DNA of 64,000 nt, from NCBI GenBank assembly GCA_030248295.1, contig JASANH010000776.1, positions 372,001 to 436,000 on the forward strand, read 5' to 3'. This document shows positions 9,692 to 19,867 of the stretch, piece after piece. Position numbers and translations under genes: made by a program. The DNA comes from Mesodorylaimus sp. YZB2_4. Lineage: Eukaryota > Nematoda > Enoplea > Dorylaimida > Dorylaimidae. The notes below the pieces were generated by a model. That model saw only the letters and a program-made list of their open reading frames with translations, did no database searches and had not been told where the DNA came from. Every line of letters begins with the position of its first letter. The stretch's first letter is position 1.

Positions 9692-11920
9692 ATGGTTTAC
9701 GGGTGTGGCAATAAGTGTGTCAAGTACCTGGTGTTCACATTCAACTTTCTGGTCTGCGTAAGTTATATTTATGGCCTTCAAGTCACGGTGTGATCTGGCT
9801 GCGTCCTCTCACCGACACGGCCCCATACTGCTTTGGGGCTTGTTTCACCCCAGAAGCAGGTCCCCGACATGTGCCAGGAAGCTGACTGCAGGAAATGAGG
9901 CAAATACCTCCCTAATTCCTTGGACTAGACCCCTCGTCAAGGAGAGCACCCCTCGAAGGCACTGTAGCTTTTGCACTTTAGAAGCTTTTCCAGACACAAA
10001 TATTTTAGCACCTGATGCTTCGCAGAATGTCTGTTTATCTTTTCTACGCCTTCGCCTAACGAAGAGCCTTTGCACAGGTAGCATGCCATTCTACTTCGAC
10101 TTATGGTAGCGTTCGCATGGCAATAACAGCATCTGTTTATTCAGCTTGAGCATAGCTGGTCTTTCAAGTGGCGCTTTTCATCCTTCACGCCAATCTGAAC
10201 TTGAATGAATGCAAATTAGTATTTGATGTATATCCGTGGGATGGTCCTAGAAACTAGACTCTTCGCATACCCTAACACTTTTTCAGACTTTGCTTACATG
10301 TGACACAAATACGCCCCCCCCCCCCCCGAACTTGGTATGCCCACTCCGACTGGTGATTTGTCAACGCTCACTTTTTTCCTAAGGCCTTTATATTCTTTCA
10401 GATAGTAGGCGCGGCAGTTTTGGGCGTTTCATTAGCCGTCCGCTTCAGCAATGCTGCTCAGAAATATCTTCAAGATATACTGGATCGAAATGAAGCTGGC
10501 ATTACTGTGGACAAGGTAAGTCCACACGGATTTGCTATGGTAACCATGAACCTTATTTGCCTTGTCCTCGAACGTTACTGTTTTAATATTGATGAGTGTT
10601 TTCGTTCAGGTGAGCTCCTTTCCTGTCGCATTCTTATAAAGAGAAGAACTATAGGTTTGGTTCGTCGGAGAGAGTTGCCATAGAGACGAGAGGCGAATTC
10701 GTGTTTTGGCTTTGCGCCCTGCTCGAACGGTCATTTTGATTAGCACGTATAAACTGCTGGCAAAGAACACATTGCGGACGCATTTTTGACGATTCTAGCC
10801 GTCGTCATAAATGGCGGCATTACAAGGGCAAATTACGATCAATATCTTGTTCATACAAGCTGCAGTATGAGACAGGCTTAGCAAAAAGCGAACTCGCTTA
10901 GTGCTGGTTAAGAAAAGTAGATGGCATTATGGTATTGATCATAGGTTAATAGGCAGGCGGCGAGAAAAGAAGTGAAGGCTGAGAAGTTTTTTTCTCGCCG
11001 TTGCGGTGACTGAAGACAAATTGAAGTGGTTTTGGACATTGGCTTTAAGCCAGCATAGGCCAGGCTTCTAAATATGGGAGAGAGTCTTGCCGCGTCAGAG
11101 GACTTCCTGAATAGGCTCTATCCACAATGAACAGCATGATATAAGAGCCAGTCCTTACTGGCTTACCTGATTTTTTCTACTCAGTCAATCAGTTACCAAA
11201 AAAACATTTATTTTAACTTTGTTTTAGATGTACATCGCTCTCTATGTTTTGGCCGCTGTTGGGGGCTTTCTATTCTTGACTGGCTTCTTGGGCTGCTGCG
11301 GCGCGTGCTGCGAAAGCACCTGCTTATTGGCCCTATTTTTCACCATCATCTTGATCTTATTCGTGGCCGAACTGGCTTGCGGCATCGCCATACTGATCAA
11401 GAAGAATGAAGTCAGCTTTGTGCGGCTATGAGACTGGAATTAGCCCAACTCCTATGTTTTTGTTTCAGTTCAAAGAAACTTTAGAAAATGCCGTCACCAA
11501 GCAAATCCATAAATACTATGATCCAGCATTGTCCCGTGATGTGCACGAGGCCATCGACAGAATGCAGAAAGATGTAAGCTAGACTGCTTACTCGAGCCTG
11601 TTTTATCCATTGAACCACTCTTCTTTCAGTTGGTCTGCTGCGGTTGCAAAGGAATGAGTGATTATCCGACAGGCAAAGTACCCAGCAGCTGCCCCACCAT
11701 ACCACCAGTCATTGTAAGCCGGTGCTTCTTTGTTGTGTCTCCCTCTCATGAGCACCGCTCGTTGTAGGGTTGCTGCGAGAAAGTATGGAGGGATATGGAA
11801 TCGAACATTGGGGCCGTGGCTGGAGTGGCTATCGGAATTTTGGTGGTAGAATTGCTCGCAATGATATTCAGTTGCATTTTGTGCCAAGCGTTCCGACGAG
11901 GAGATTACCAAATGCCCTAG
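9692..11920 (+). CDS. Tetraspanin
   Basis: Six exons (9692-9757, 10402-10515, 11228-11410, 11469-11573, 11630-11713, 11768-11920), all joined in phase 0, give 234 residues and a TAG stop. Four hydrophobic segments fall at about residues 12-37, 61-85, 93-117 and 200-224. The short intracellular N-terminus has Cys suitable for palmitoylation (YGCGNKC). The large extracellular loop (about 118-198) has the family-defining CCG (159-161), PSSC (to 177) and a later GCC, i.e. the disulfide core. GCCGACCES follows TM2. Tetraspanins organise membrane protein microdomains by lateral association. The loop is short but complete. The donor after exon 3 (GTCAGC) is weak. Start chosen as the only ATG before the Cys-rich N-terminus. 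Confidence 0.93.
10313..10327. repeat. Poly-C run in tetraspanin intron 1
   Basis: About 15 consecutive C in the first intron; simple sequence of uncertain true length. Confidence 0.7.
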
Positions 11921-14257
11921 GCCATTGGACAAGGTATTATCAGGTGATGCATGGTTTCCTCTTTTGCTAGAAAGGCATAAATTCTGATCATGGTTTAGAT
12001 ATATGCTAATTATCGTGAATTTAGAAAAGCGGGTGTCCATTTTTTGTATTTTTATATTTGAATCTTTTTTATACGGTCAGTAGATGTTTTTCGCTCATGT
12101 GTATACGGAGCCTATGGTTTATATATCCTCAACGAATTGGACGGGGTCTGCCTCGTACCCGAATGCAGTGGGTGAGTATATGAGCAAGTGTGCACGCGTG
12201 GTTCCGTCTGCTTCTATCAATTTAGTTTTCAACGAGTTAAGCTGAAATCAGTTGAGATGAGGTTTCAACTGGAAGATGGAGACCAAAACGCTTTTGTGCA
12301 TGGCTGTATTGTTTGATACGAAATATTCTTCAGTACATTTCATATTTAGCTAGCCCCAACTTTTTTACGCGGTGGGAGCTTTGATATGGTCGATGTGATA
12401 AGATTTGGAGAAGTGTGGAGCGTACTTATAGCTACAGCTTACGACATTATGTGATTGTGGTTTGGTCGTGTATGTTATCCGGGCCGTAAAATGGATACGA
12501 TGCTCTTGGTGGCAATGGCGCAAGGAATGACGGGGGGGGGGGGGGGCACGGGTTGGAAGGATGCTTTGAAAAGAGCAGCTGCTGCGTCAAAAACGATGCC
12601 AACCTAGGTGCGGTTGATTTAGGTTTCAGAGCGGAAGATGTATTTGAGAAAGAAGAAAAGTATTTTCTTCGCGAAGAGTTTGTGTAAAATATGAACAAAT
12701 GGGGTTCGCAGAAAAGAGTCGAGTTGAAAAAAGAAAATGTTTGAGCAGTACCACAAATGCTCACTTGGTGAAGGAAGGTGAGAAAAGTGAGCTCACTTGC
12801 TTAAGGAGATTTAGATCTTGTTGAAGTGTCATCTCGACTCGCATGCCAGTGCAAAGCGGAAGCTCGTGCCGCGAGTTTCTTCGAGATGTGTCTCCTAAGC
12901 CAGTGAAAAGTCTTGCCAATGATGTCAGTGCTTATGGCGGGGGCCACTGTTCGCCTAATCATCGCCCCTCTTTCCCTCGGTCGACTCGCACAAAATGAGT
13001 TGACGTGACGAACGCATGCTTCGCTACCCGCACAAGGTATAATGCCACGGCTGGCACTGATCGATATCACGTACCTAACCAAACTCACTAGCTGCCTTGC
13101 GAATTCAATGATAATAGAAACACAGACTACGAATGGCTCGAGCCCGACGGGGACATGTCCATACGTGCACAGAGGTAACGTATGGCCATGCACTGATCGT
13201 TTAATCATCAGGATGTCAGCCCTGATAAATCGACCTGACCCACTGCTTATCCAGACAAGCCTTCCTTGTTTAATCCTGTGGCTTTCCACTCTACGACTTG
13301 CCAGAGACCAGAAACTTCACACCTCGAGTCTGGTTTACGGATATTAGCTACACGACAGTGACCACGCACTGGTACCCAAGGTCTTGTTGATGTGCCTGCC
13401 TGTCATGGCAGGTTGGCAGCTACTGCAACAGCGAGCGTTTGACTCGCGGCTGGGTAAATCATTTGGTGTATACATGAGTTCCTTGAACCTCAAGTGGGCA
13501 TACCCGCATTTGGCGAAGAGGTGAAACGTGAGCATTAACACAAGGGCTGGTTAGTCTCAATGGACACCGTGGTGCTAACGCTCTGCGATGTGGGAATGCC
13601 TGTGCAATCAGCATTCCTGACGATCAGGAGATCACTACTTTCCCCTAGCTGGGAGACGTCAACCACTCCACTAGATGTCTCGCGATCAGCCGCAGGTGCA
13701 GTCCACCTTGTCCATACATGTAGTATAGGTATCCTAGAAACAGCGTGCGAATCAAGCCCCAATATTTTTAACATATTACAGATACATTTTCCCTGTTGCC
13801 ACGTTTTGAGACTACCACTATATTCAAGCAGCTGACATATTCGTCCTCTGAACTTTATGTGGCCTAGACCCCACGCTCGGTCATTTTAGGGACTTTTATT
13901 CGCAATATATACTGATACAGCGCGCGGTAATGCAGCTATCCCCTGCTGCCCTGTCAAACCAAAATCAAATCAGAAATATGCGCGCTGAAGACAAATCCAC
14001 CCAAAACAAAAACTGCAATGCACACACAAATCTTTTTCAGGTCAGACGAACAAACGTTTCACTCAAAACTCAAACACCCCCCCCCGGAATGTATTTTATT
14101 TTTCCAAACACACACTTCCCTCCTTCGTGGTTTAAGATTAACCATATATCCAGTTTTACATTAACTCAAATAACCCATCAATCGATAGATTTGGCCACCA
14201 AGACATGACAGGAGCACACACATTTGAATACTTAATGCTTCTATACTTGAATACTTT
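11921..14257. other. Intergenic, repeats only
   Basis: No gene is supported. It contains a poly-G run (about 12531-12546), a SINE-like repeat copy (13590-13710) and A/C-rich simple sequence near 13960-14140. The 162-codon antisense frame at 12801-13289 has no motif, no splice context and ordinary composition, and is treated as chance. Confidence 0.5.
13590..13710 (-). repeat. SINE-like short interspersed repeat, copy 2
   Basis: Reverse complement matches the 8254-8365 copy through CCTGCGGCTGA, GTTGACGTCTCCCAGC, GATCTCCTGA and AGGAATGCTGATT, with an internal insertion of about 15 nt. Divergence suggests old copies. Confidence 0.65.
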
Positions 14258-15973
14258 TTACTTTGAACGATGCTTTTTTTTCGGTTTCGACTCCACTTTG
14301 GTCGGAGAGCATTCGCCACAGGTCCATGTCCACTCATCTTGGCGGCGAGATAACGAACCGAATTCCAAACGTTTGGCGCAGCGTCTATGCGACGCGATCG
14401 AGCCGCAAGTGTCGCAGATAAGCAAGTCCCATTTACGTTCCGAGGGACCAGCCTGGCTGTCTTGCACGAGAAATAGACACTTTGGTGCCGAACAATTTCT
14501 TGGACGCCCTTCCAACAAATAATCGAACTCGTGTTGCCTTTCCCATTCAGCGTCTCTAAAAACCAAACCAAAAAACTTACGGAAGCTGCTACCCTACAAA
14601 TGTGTTTCTGTTATCACAACCGGCATTCAAAACCAGTGTGGGGGAGCTAACGGTGACCCCTTTGGCTCGAAATATCTAATTTTGTATTGTTAAACTTTAG
14701 AAAAATGGTTTGACCCGGAATGCACTGACCGCTCCAGAAAACCATAGACAATGCAAACCCCTTCTTGGCCTGACTGCTAGACCCTGCCAAGCGAACCAAT
14801 CGCAGATAGATCGTCCCCCATAGCCCTTCTATCGATGATCACAAGTTTCCTTCTCGAGCGCCATTCTGACTTTGAGATAATCTTTAATATTACGTCAACT
14901 TAACTTGAAACATCAAGGATTATTTGGTTCAAATTATGCTCAGAGCCTCCTTATTTTGCCCTTCAAAACATGATTTGATTCAGTTTGCATGTTATCATAG
15001 CCAGCACCCGACAAGCTTACCTGATCGGTACGTAGACACCATTAGCCAAAACGTCTTGCATAAACGTCATTTTGTCGCCACATAACGGGCAACGAATGTG
15101 ATAGTGACCAGCCTTTAAAGCGTATTCCTGAAATAACGCAAGTTTACCAATGAAAATTTTCAAAAACGACACCAAACGACGTGTCAATTTACTTGAATGC
15201 ACTTATGATGGAAATAGGATCTGGAACAACAGGTGGCCCATAAAACCGATCGTCCTCGTGCTGGCATACAACCCATGCAAAGCAGGCATCGAATCATGGC
15301 TGTTCCATAAAATACCCCTCGATTCGGGTTACGCAGTGCCCTCGCTTTCACTCGGATTGGCATTTCGGGAATATGTAGCGGGCAAAACGATCTAAAATTC
15401 GAAACCATGCAAAAAATTAACAAAATAGTAAGTCACGCCCAACCGAACCTAAACTTTCCGAAAAACTCGTGAAAAGTATCATTTTCCCGACCACACGGCA
15501 AATGGAACGTAACCTTGCATTTCTTCTCGCAACAACCGACCGTGGCTCCTTTTTTATTGCAGTAAACGCAAGACTAAAACAAATATTGGTTGTAATAATT
15601 GTATAGCCAACTAATCCATTCGCTTTATTCATCTTCCAAACACATGCTTCTGATCAGTAAACAAGAACTTACTAATCGATTTCCACGCCGTTGCTCGGCT
15701 ATAATATCAGGCGGGGAAAATCCAACCAAGATGCCGTCTTCATCGCCTGTTTGACGCAAATTAGCGGCAAACATCTGAAATGTAAGACAACTTTCGAGAC
15801 AAACTACGCACAGCATTCAATACCTGAAGAAAGTATTACCAAACATAACAAGTGGGCTGTTATTCCAGATTCTGAATCGTGTTTTAATTCGCCGCATACG
15901 AGATCAGATTCATCGCTCCGATTACAGAAAATGCAAGAGGGCTTGGTCTTTTTAGTTCCTGAGCCCAATTCGT
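14258..15973 (-). CDS. PHD-finger protein of the PHF7/G2E3 (pineapple eye) type
   Basis: Six exons (15973-15840, 15774-15673, 15573-15449, 15391-15193, 15127-15021, 14555-14258) join in phase over about 320 codons; at least one 5' exon is missing. Order of blocks: KPSCIFC and HLLCL of an extended PHD; ANLRQTGDEDG; CVYCNKKGATVGCC with CKVTFHLPC; RSFCPLH; a second finger CLLC..CC..YFHHKC; HIRCPLC; then GVYVPIRDAEWE, CSAPKC, ICDTCG, SHRRC and WTCGEC. This order and the VPxRDxxWE linker are those of metazoan PHF7/G2E3, nuclear chromatin-reading proteins with RING-like E3 activity. The basic tail KPKKKHRSK could be a nuclear signal. There is no HECT domain after the fingers, unlike vertebrate G2E3, so PHF7-like is the better label. 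The donor after HLLCL was chosen because it alone gives phase and family agreement. Confidence 0.88.
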
Positions 15974-16674
15974 CTACAAGCAGAAAAGGTATCAATCCAT
16001 GAGGGGAGTAGGGTACGTAGGCCTATATACTCGTACTGTTAATCGAAGACCAACACAAACGGTAGCTCACAGACCTAACAGCCTAGGTACGTACCGATAG
16101 TCTCATCTCTAGCCTATGCCTGCTGTAAATATACCATAATCCTGGCTTACGCTCGGGTAGCGATTGAATGTGGTGTCTAAGGAAATTCTAACGGACATGT
16201 TGCCAAACAAAAGAAAAACCTGAAGTTAATAACCTGAACTTACTCAATAATTTCCTACCAATTGTCCGCTCCATAGTTTGGACATACACCTGTTGCTTTT
16301 GCAACGCGTCACCTACAGCTTTTTTCGAATTTAGAATTTTAAAACAAACAGGAAGCAAAGGAAAGGAAGAATTTAAGCGGAAGTGAATCTCCGCTGAACT
16401 CAAAAAGATAACAAGAACCACCAAGAAAGCGCAACGTGATATGACTTGCCCATTGGTTGCCTCGCGTATTCCCGCTCTTAGCAGACAACGTAAGCGATGA
16501 GGCGGTAATTCAAATCCCCAGTTTCATAATGCAGAGTATTCATGCGGGGGCGATGTCGAACAGGGTGTGCACGTGCGATATCCAATTTATAAAACCATTA
16601 TGTAGATTTATTTACCACACATCAATCTTACAAGCAGTATATATTTTCACTTCACCTTTTCTTAGAATGTCAGT
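15974..16674. other. Noncoding interval with a poly(A) signal for the downstream antisense gene
   Basis: AATAAA on the minus strand at 16612-16607 lies about 63 nt beyond the stop of the TTRR gene. The 5' exon(s) of the PHF7-like gene probably lie in the left half, but none can be fixed by phase. The antisense frame at 16188-16424 has no motif. Confidence 0.4.
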
Positions 16675-16983
16675 TTATCCCCAGTAACGAGTTGTTGATC
16701 TTCGTGTTGTCAGCCTTCGGGTCGTTTGTCTTCGGGTAGTCGGTCTTCGAGTTGTCGGTTGTAAGGTTTTGCGACGGGACCACGGCCATTTGATCGCCGG
16801 GTAGAGTCGCACTGCCTTCGTATTCACACATGCACAGGCGGCGGGTGGTCGGGCGCATGACCTGTTCCCAGATGACACGCACACGGAGTGCTCTGCACAG
16901 TAGTTCTTGCATGTTTCTGCCAGCGTGCACGGTATCGTTAGCAGGCAGGCCAGTAACAGGACAATGACGAATTTGGAATTCAT
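16675..16983 (-). CDS. Small secreted Cys-rich protein with TTRR repeats
   Basis: A 102-codon frame starts MNSKFVIVLLLACLLTIPC, a clear signal peptide with cleavage near TLA. Six Cys follow in about 30 residues (C-x3-C-x6-C-x7-C-x6-C-x-C). The C-terminal third is a five-residue repeat of the type TTRRx, five tandem units coded by an imperfect 15-nt repeat, ending TTRYWG. The Arg/Thr tail could be O-glycosylated or bind polyanions; the Cys block is not assigned to a family. An upstream in-frame Met extends the frame to 17052, but the signal peptide fits only the inner Met. A poly(A) signal follows at 16612. Confidence 0.6.
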   Translation of the reverse strand: MNSKFVIVLLLACLLTIPCTLAETCKNYCAEHSVCVSSGNRSCARPPAACACVNTKAVRLYPAIKWPWSRRKTLQPTTRRPTTRRQTTRRLTTRRSTTRYWG

Positions 16984-17585
16984 GTCTGGAAAGAGGAGAA
17001 TGTTAGGCTGTGACGACTTACCTGAGCCAGACCTCACCTGCTGTTGGAACAATTCTTCTCACTTTGTGGCAGTCAGGGGACACTGACAGTCCACAGCTCT
17101 CAACGATGCCTTATATTGGCGCCCACTAATAGTTCAGGAAACGTGATGAATTTTTGTTCAACTAACTTTCAATGAACAATCTAACGGACAGAATTGGACA
17201 CGATCAGTTCTGATTCATCAGCTGAATTTGGCTCAGGTCAGAAATTGCTATGGTACAAAGTTGTTTGTCAGCAATAATGATGGAAAAGCTCACTTTACAT
17301 GTAGATCACTGGCTGATTTTGTTGGGAGATGCCCAACGAGGTGTAAAAGGTGTCATCACCACTGAAATGGATAGTTCTGATTCTACGCTAGCTCGACAAA
17401 TCACAAAATCATACAGAAAATAGGTTTTGGGTCCCTTTGCTCTTTTTGTCAGTAGCAGGTACGGAGAAAACTCGTTTGAGCCATCTGATGGAATCACAGT
17501 CGGCAGCTTTCAATTTTCTGTTCCTTGTTCTGCCTTCTCCCGCACGCGTGTAACCAGCGCACGAAACTCCGACTGGACTTTGGCA

Positions 17586-18074
17586 AGTCTCGCGACTAAT
17601 ATCAAGGGGAGTAATTTTTTTGTTTGATCTATCCTGGTCGGTTTAGGGGAGGGTCGGTTTTTTGGGGCCTTTACCCGCGGGCTAGGGGGCTTCTTAATCG
17701 ACCCTATCTTGCCATCGACTAGGGTCCATCCAGGATACATGCAGGGCAAGGGCGCGTGTTAGTCGCAACCCCGCGATGTCGGTGGTTACCCCGCGGGGCA
17801 ACCATACCCAGCCCGTGCCCCGTGACGGGACCCGAATTCGAGAGCCTCCCGCCTCCTAAGGCCCTCCTCGTTTATCGACCCCGGAGGGATGAAGGGTGAG
17901 TCGCCCACCGCCAGGTGTGCTGCGCAGAGAGAAGTTCACCAAGTTCTCAGACGGCCAAAGTTGAACCCGGGCAGACCAGTTTCGAGGTCTGCCAAGCAAA
18001 CTGTGACTCACGCCTGTCGCCGCTACGCCACCGAGGCGGCTAATAACCGAAGTAGTTGATGTTTACAGTCGCGA
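17586..18074. mobile_element. MITE-like element with 12-bp terminal inverted repeats
   Basis: AGTCTCGCGACT at 17586-17597 is answered by AGTCGCGAGACT ending at about 18074. The 490-bp interior has no credible coding frame and includes the region (17600-18025) matching the inverted copy at 1390-1770. The 5' 16 nt also occur at 8254. Ends and target duplication are not certain. Confidence 0.55.
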
Positions 18075-18084
18075 GACTATAAAC

Positions 18085-18160
18085 AGCAACAAGTTGACAT
18101 CTCCCAGCCGGGAGGGAGTATCGAGCTGCCGGCCGCCAGGAATACTGGTCACACGTAGAG
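18085..18160 (+). repeat. SINE-like short interspersed repeat, copy 3
   Basis: GTTGACATCTCCCAGC, a GTATCGAGCT core and CCAGGAATACTGGTCACA parallel the copies at 8254 and 13590. It directly follows the MITE-like element, so the two may be parts of one larger unit. Confidence 0.55.
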
Positions 18161-19177
18161 TATACTGTACATGTGGTTCACAATCAGATTAGGCCCCAAA
18201 AACTTATGACAGTCGGTGCCTTAGTGCCAAAAGGTGCATTGAGTCCTGCCATAGGGCACTGAACATACTTCTGTTTGCACACGATAGTGTGCTGTGTATG
18301 TTGCCGATGTGCATATGTAAAACAGTGCGCATAGGTCTGTGCAAATGCATGCCGAACCAGTCACTGACGCAAATTTTTGCAGAGTCACTGAAATCAATCC
18401 ACGCTGGATTCCCAGGAAGTCAATGAATTTGTTCATACATTTTCAAAGTATATATCATATTTGGTACACTGTACCTGTAGTAGCGTCGGAGGGGCTCGAT
18501 TCCTGCTCAGCTGGGCTCATGTTCTTCGTTGTCTTTCAATCTCTCAATACAAAGCTACGACACTTCCTCTTTCTAAAAAGTTTTATAGAGAAAAAACCTC
18601 TAAGATATGGGGCAGTTATTGATTTCGAACCCGGTGCTAGTGCAGCCAGCAGGGATGTTTATCCAAATTCAGGGCAACACGTTGTTATCCTACAGTATAC
18701 CTAAACGTGATAGCTGAAACCTCCGCATTCCACCGCTGTGCATGATCGCACTGATGATAGTGACCACTTGACCGCCACTGGCGCAACGCGAAGAGCGATC
18801 GAGCATCAATAGACTCGAACCTGTAAACGATGATCGAAGCCTTTTATGCGCAGTTTAGCACAAACAAAGTGACTTCTAAATCGAAATGGCCACCACGCGG
18901 TCTTATGCCCTGACAAGCCTCAAGCAATGGGTGGCAGCATTGTTACGGAATAAGGCGTTCGTTGTTATGCGACGCTATGGCAATCTCTAGGGCGTTCATT
19001 CTGCTCTTCGCACTTGTTGACGCTGGTACCAAAGCGACCGAGATCAAACTGGTGGAGAGCAATCGACATTGCGTCCCTTGTTGGACTCGTATATCGAGCC
19101 ATGGACATACCTTGACCCGCCCGAGCGATTGAAGGGGGATTTTGGATTTACATACTTTAACTGTAGATAGTGCAATC

Positions 19178-19867
19178 ATGTGGCGGACGGTATGCGCTAT
19201 CATAGCATTTATGAACGCGCTCGAAGCAGGTAGGCGAATTAGACTGCAACGTGCCCCCCTCGGCTAACCAAATCGTATTTCAGAGACGGGCATAGCGCCA
19301 AACTGTACGAAGCTAAGTAAGTCGTGTCCTCGTTTTGGCTTTTTAGGATTTGAGGGCCATTTCTTTTGAAGGTTCAATTCCGACCACTACCAGCTGTAGT
19401 GTGTCAGATTCGATATTACGAGTAGAATGCACATCGGGGACGTGCCAGACTTATACGTATTCTTTGAACACTTGTAACAAAGCATGTACTTCTAGTGGAG
19501 GCGGTATGTTAGTATCTCCTTAGGATGACAGACTAGTTGTCACACTTCGATTTTCAGCACCTAGCACGGCGACTGGCTATGTGTGCCCCGACTGTAAGAT
19601 GTCATCTACACCGTCAGGATGTTCTGGTGGATCCGTCTCATGTGAGCATATTCGAATTTGAAAAAAGCCAGCTCGTGAACTCAATCTTTTTTGACTTTTT
19701 CAGCACTAAGCCCTCCAATGCTATGCCAAACCTCGACTACATTTGCAGTGTCGACAAAGCCAAGTACGATATCTTCAGAGAGCACTTCTAGCAGAGTGAG
19801 GCGTGCAGGCACTGCGACTAACACTAATACTAGCACTATCACCAACCCCTCTGTCGAAAAACCATGA
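19178..19867 (+). CDS. Probable 5' end of the mosaic receptor gene: signal peptide and first degenerate cassette
   Basis: Exons 19178-19229, 19284-19316, 19372-19503, 19558-19641 and 19704-19867 join with phase-1 introns throughout. Exon 1 is a signal peptide (MWRTVCAIIAFMNALEA). Exon 3 has the spacing C-x3-D..LR.xC-x2-GTC..Y..S...C-x-K-x-C, the same as the LDLa-like exons at 23189, 24161 and 24931. Exon 4 carries TGYVCPDCK, parallel to PGYVKCDECK of the next exon type, and exon 5 is Ser/Thr-rich with STKPST, parallel to the TTKP exons. The cassette order is therefore the same. Read to its TGA the product has 154 residues; a good donor at AGA|GTGAGG in the last exon could instead splice onward. 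Either a short paralog or the true start of the receptor at 22260-41904. Confidence 0.6.

Noticed and set aside
12801-13289. 162-codon antisense open frame
   Set aside because: No motif, signal or splice context, overlapped by dispersed repeat DNA nearby.
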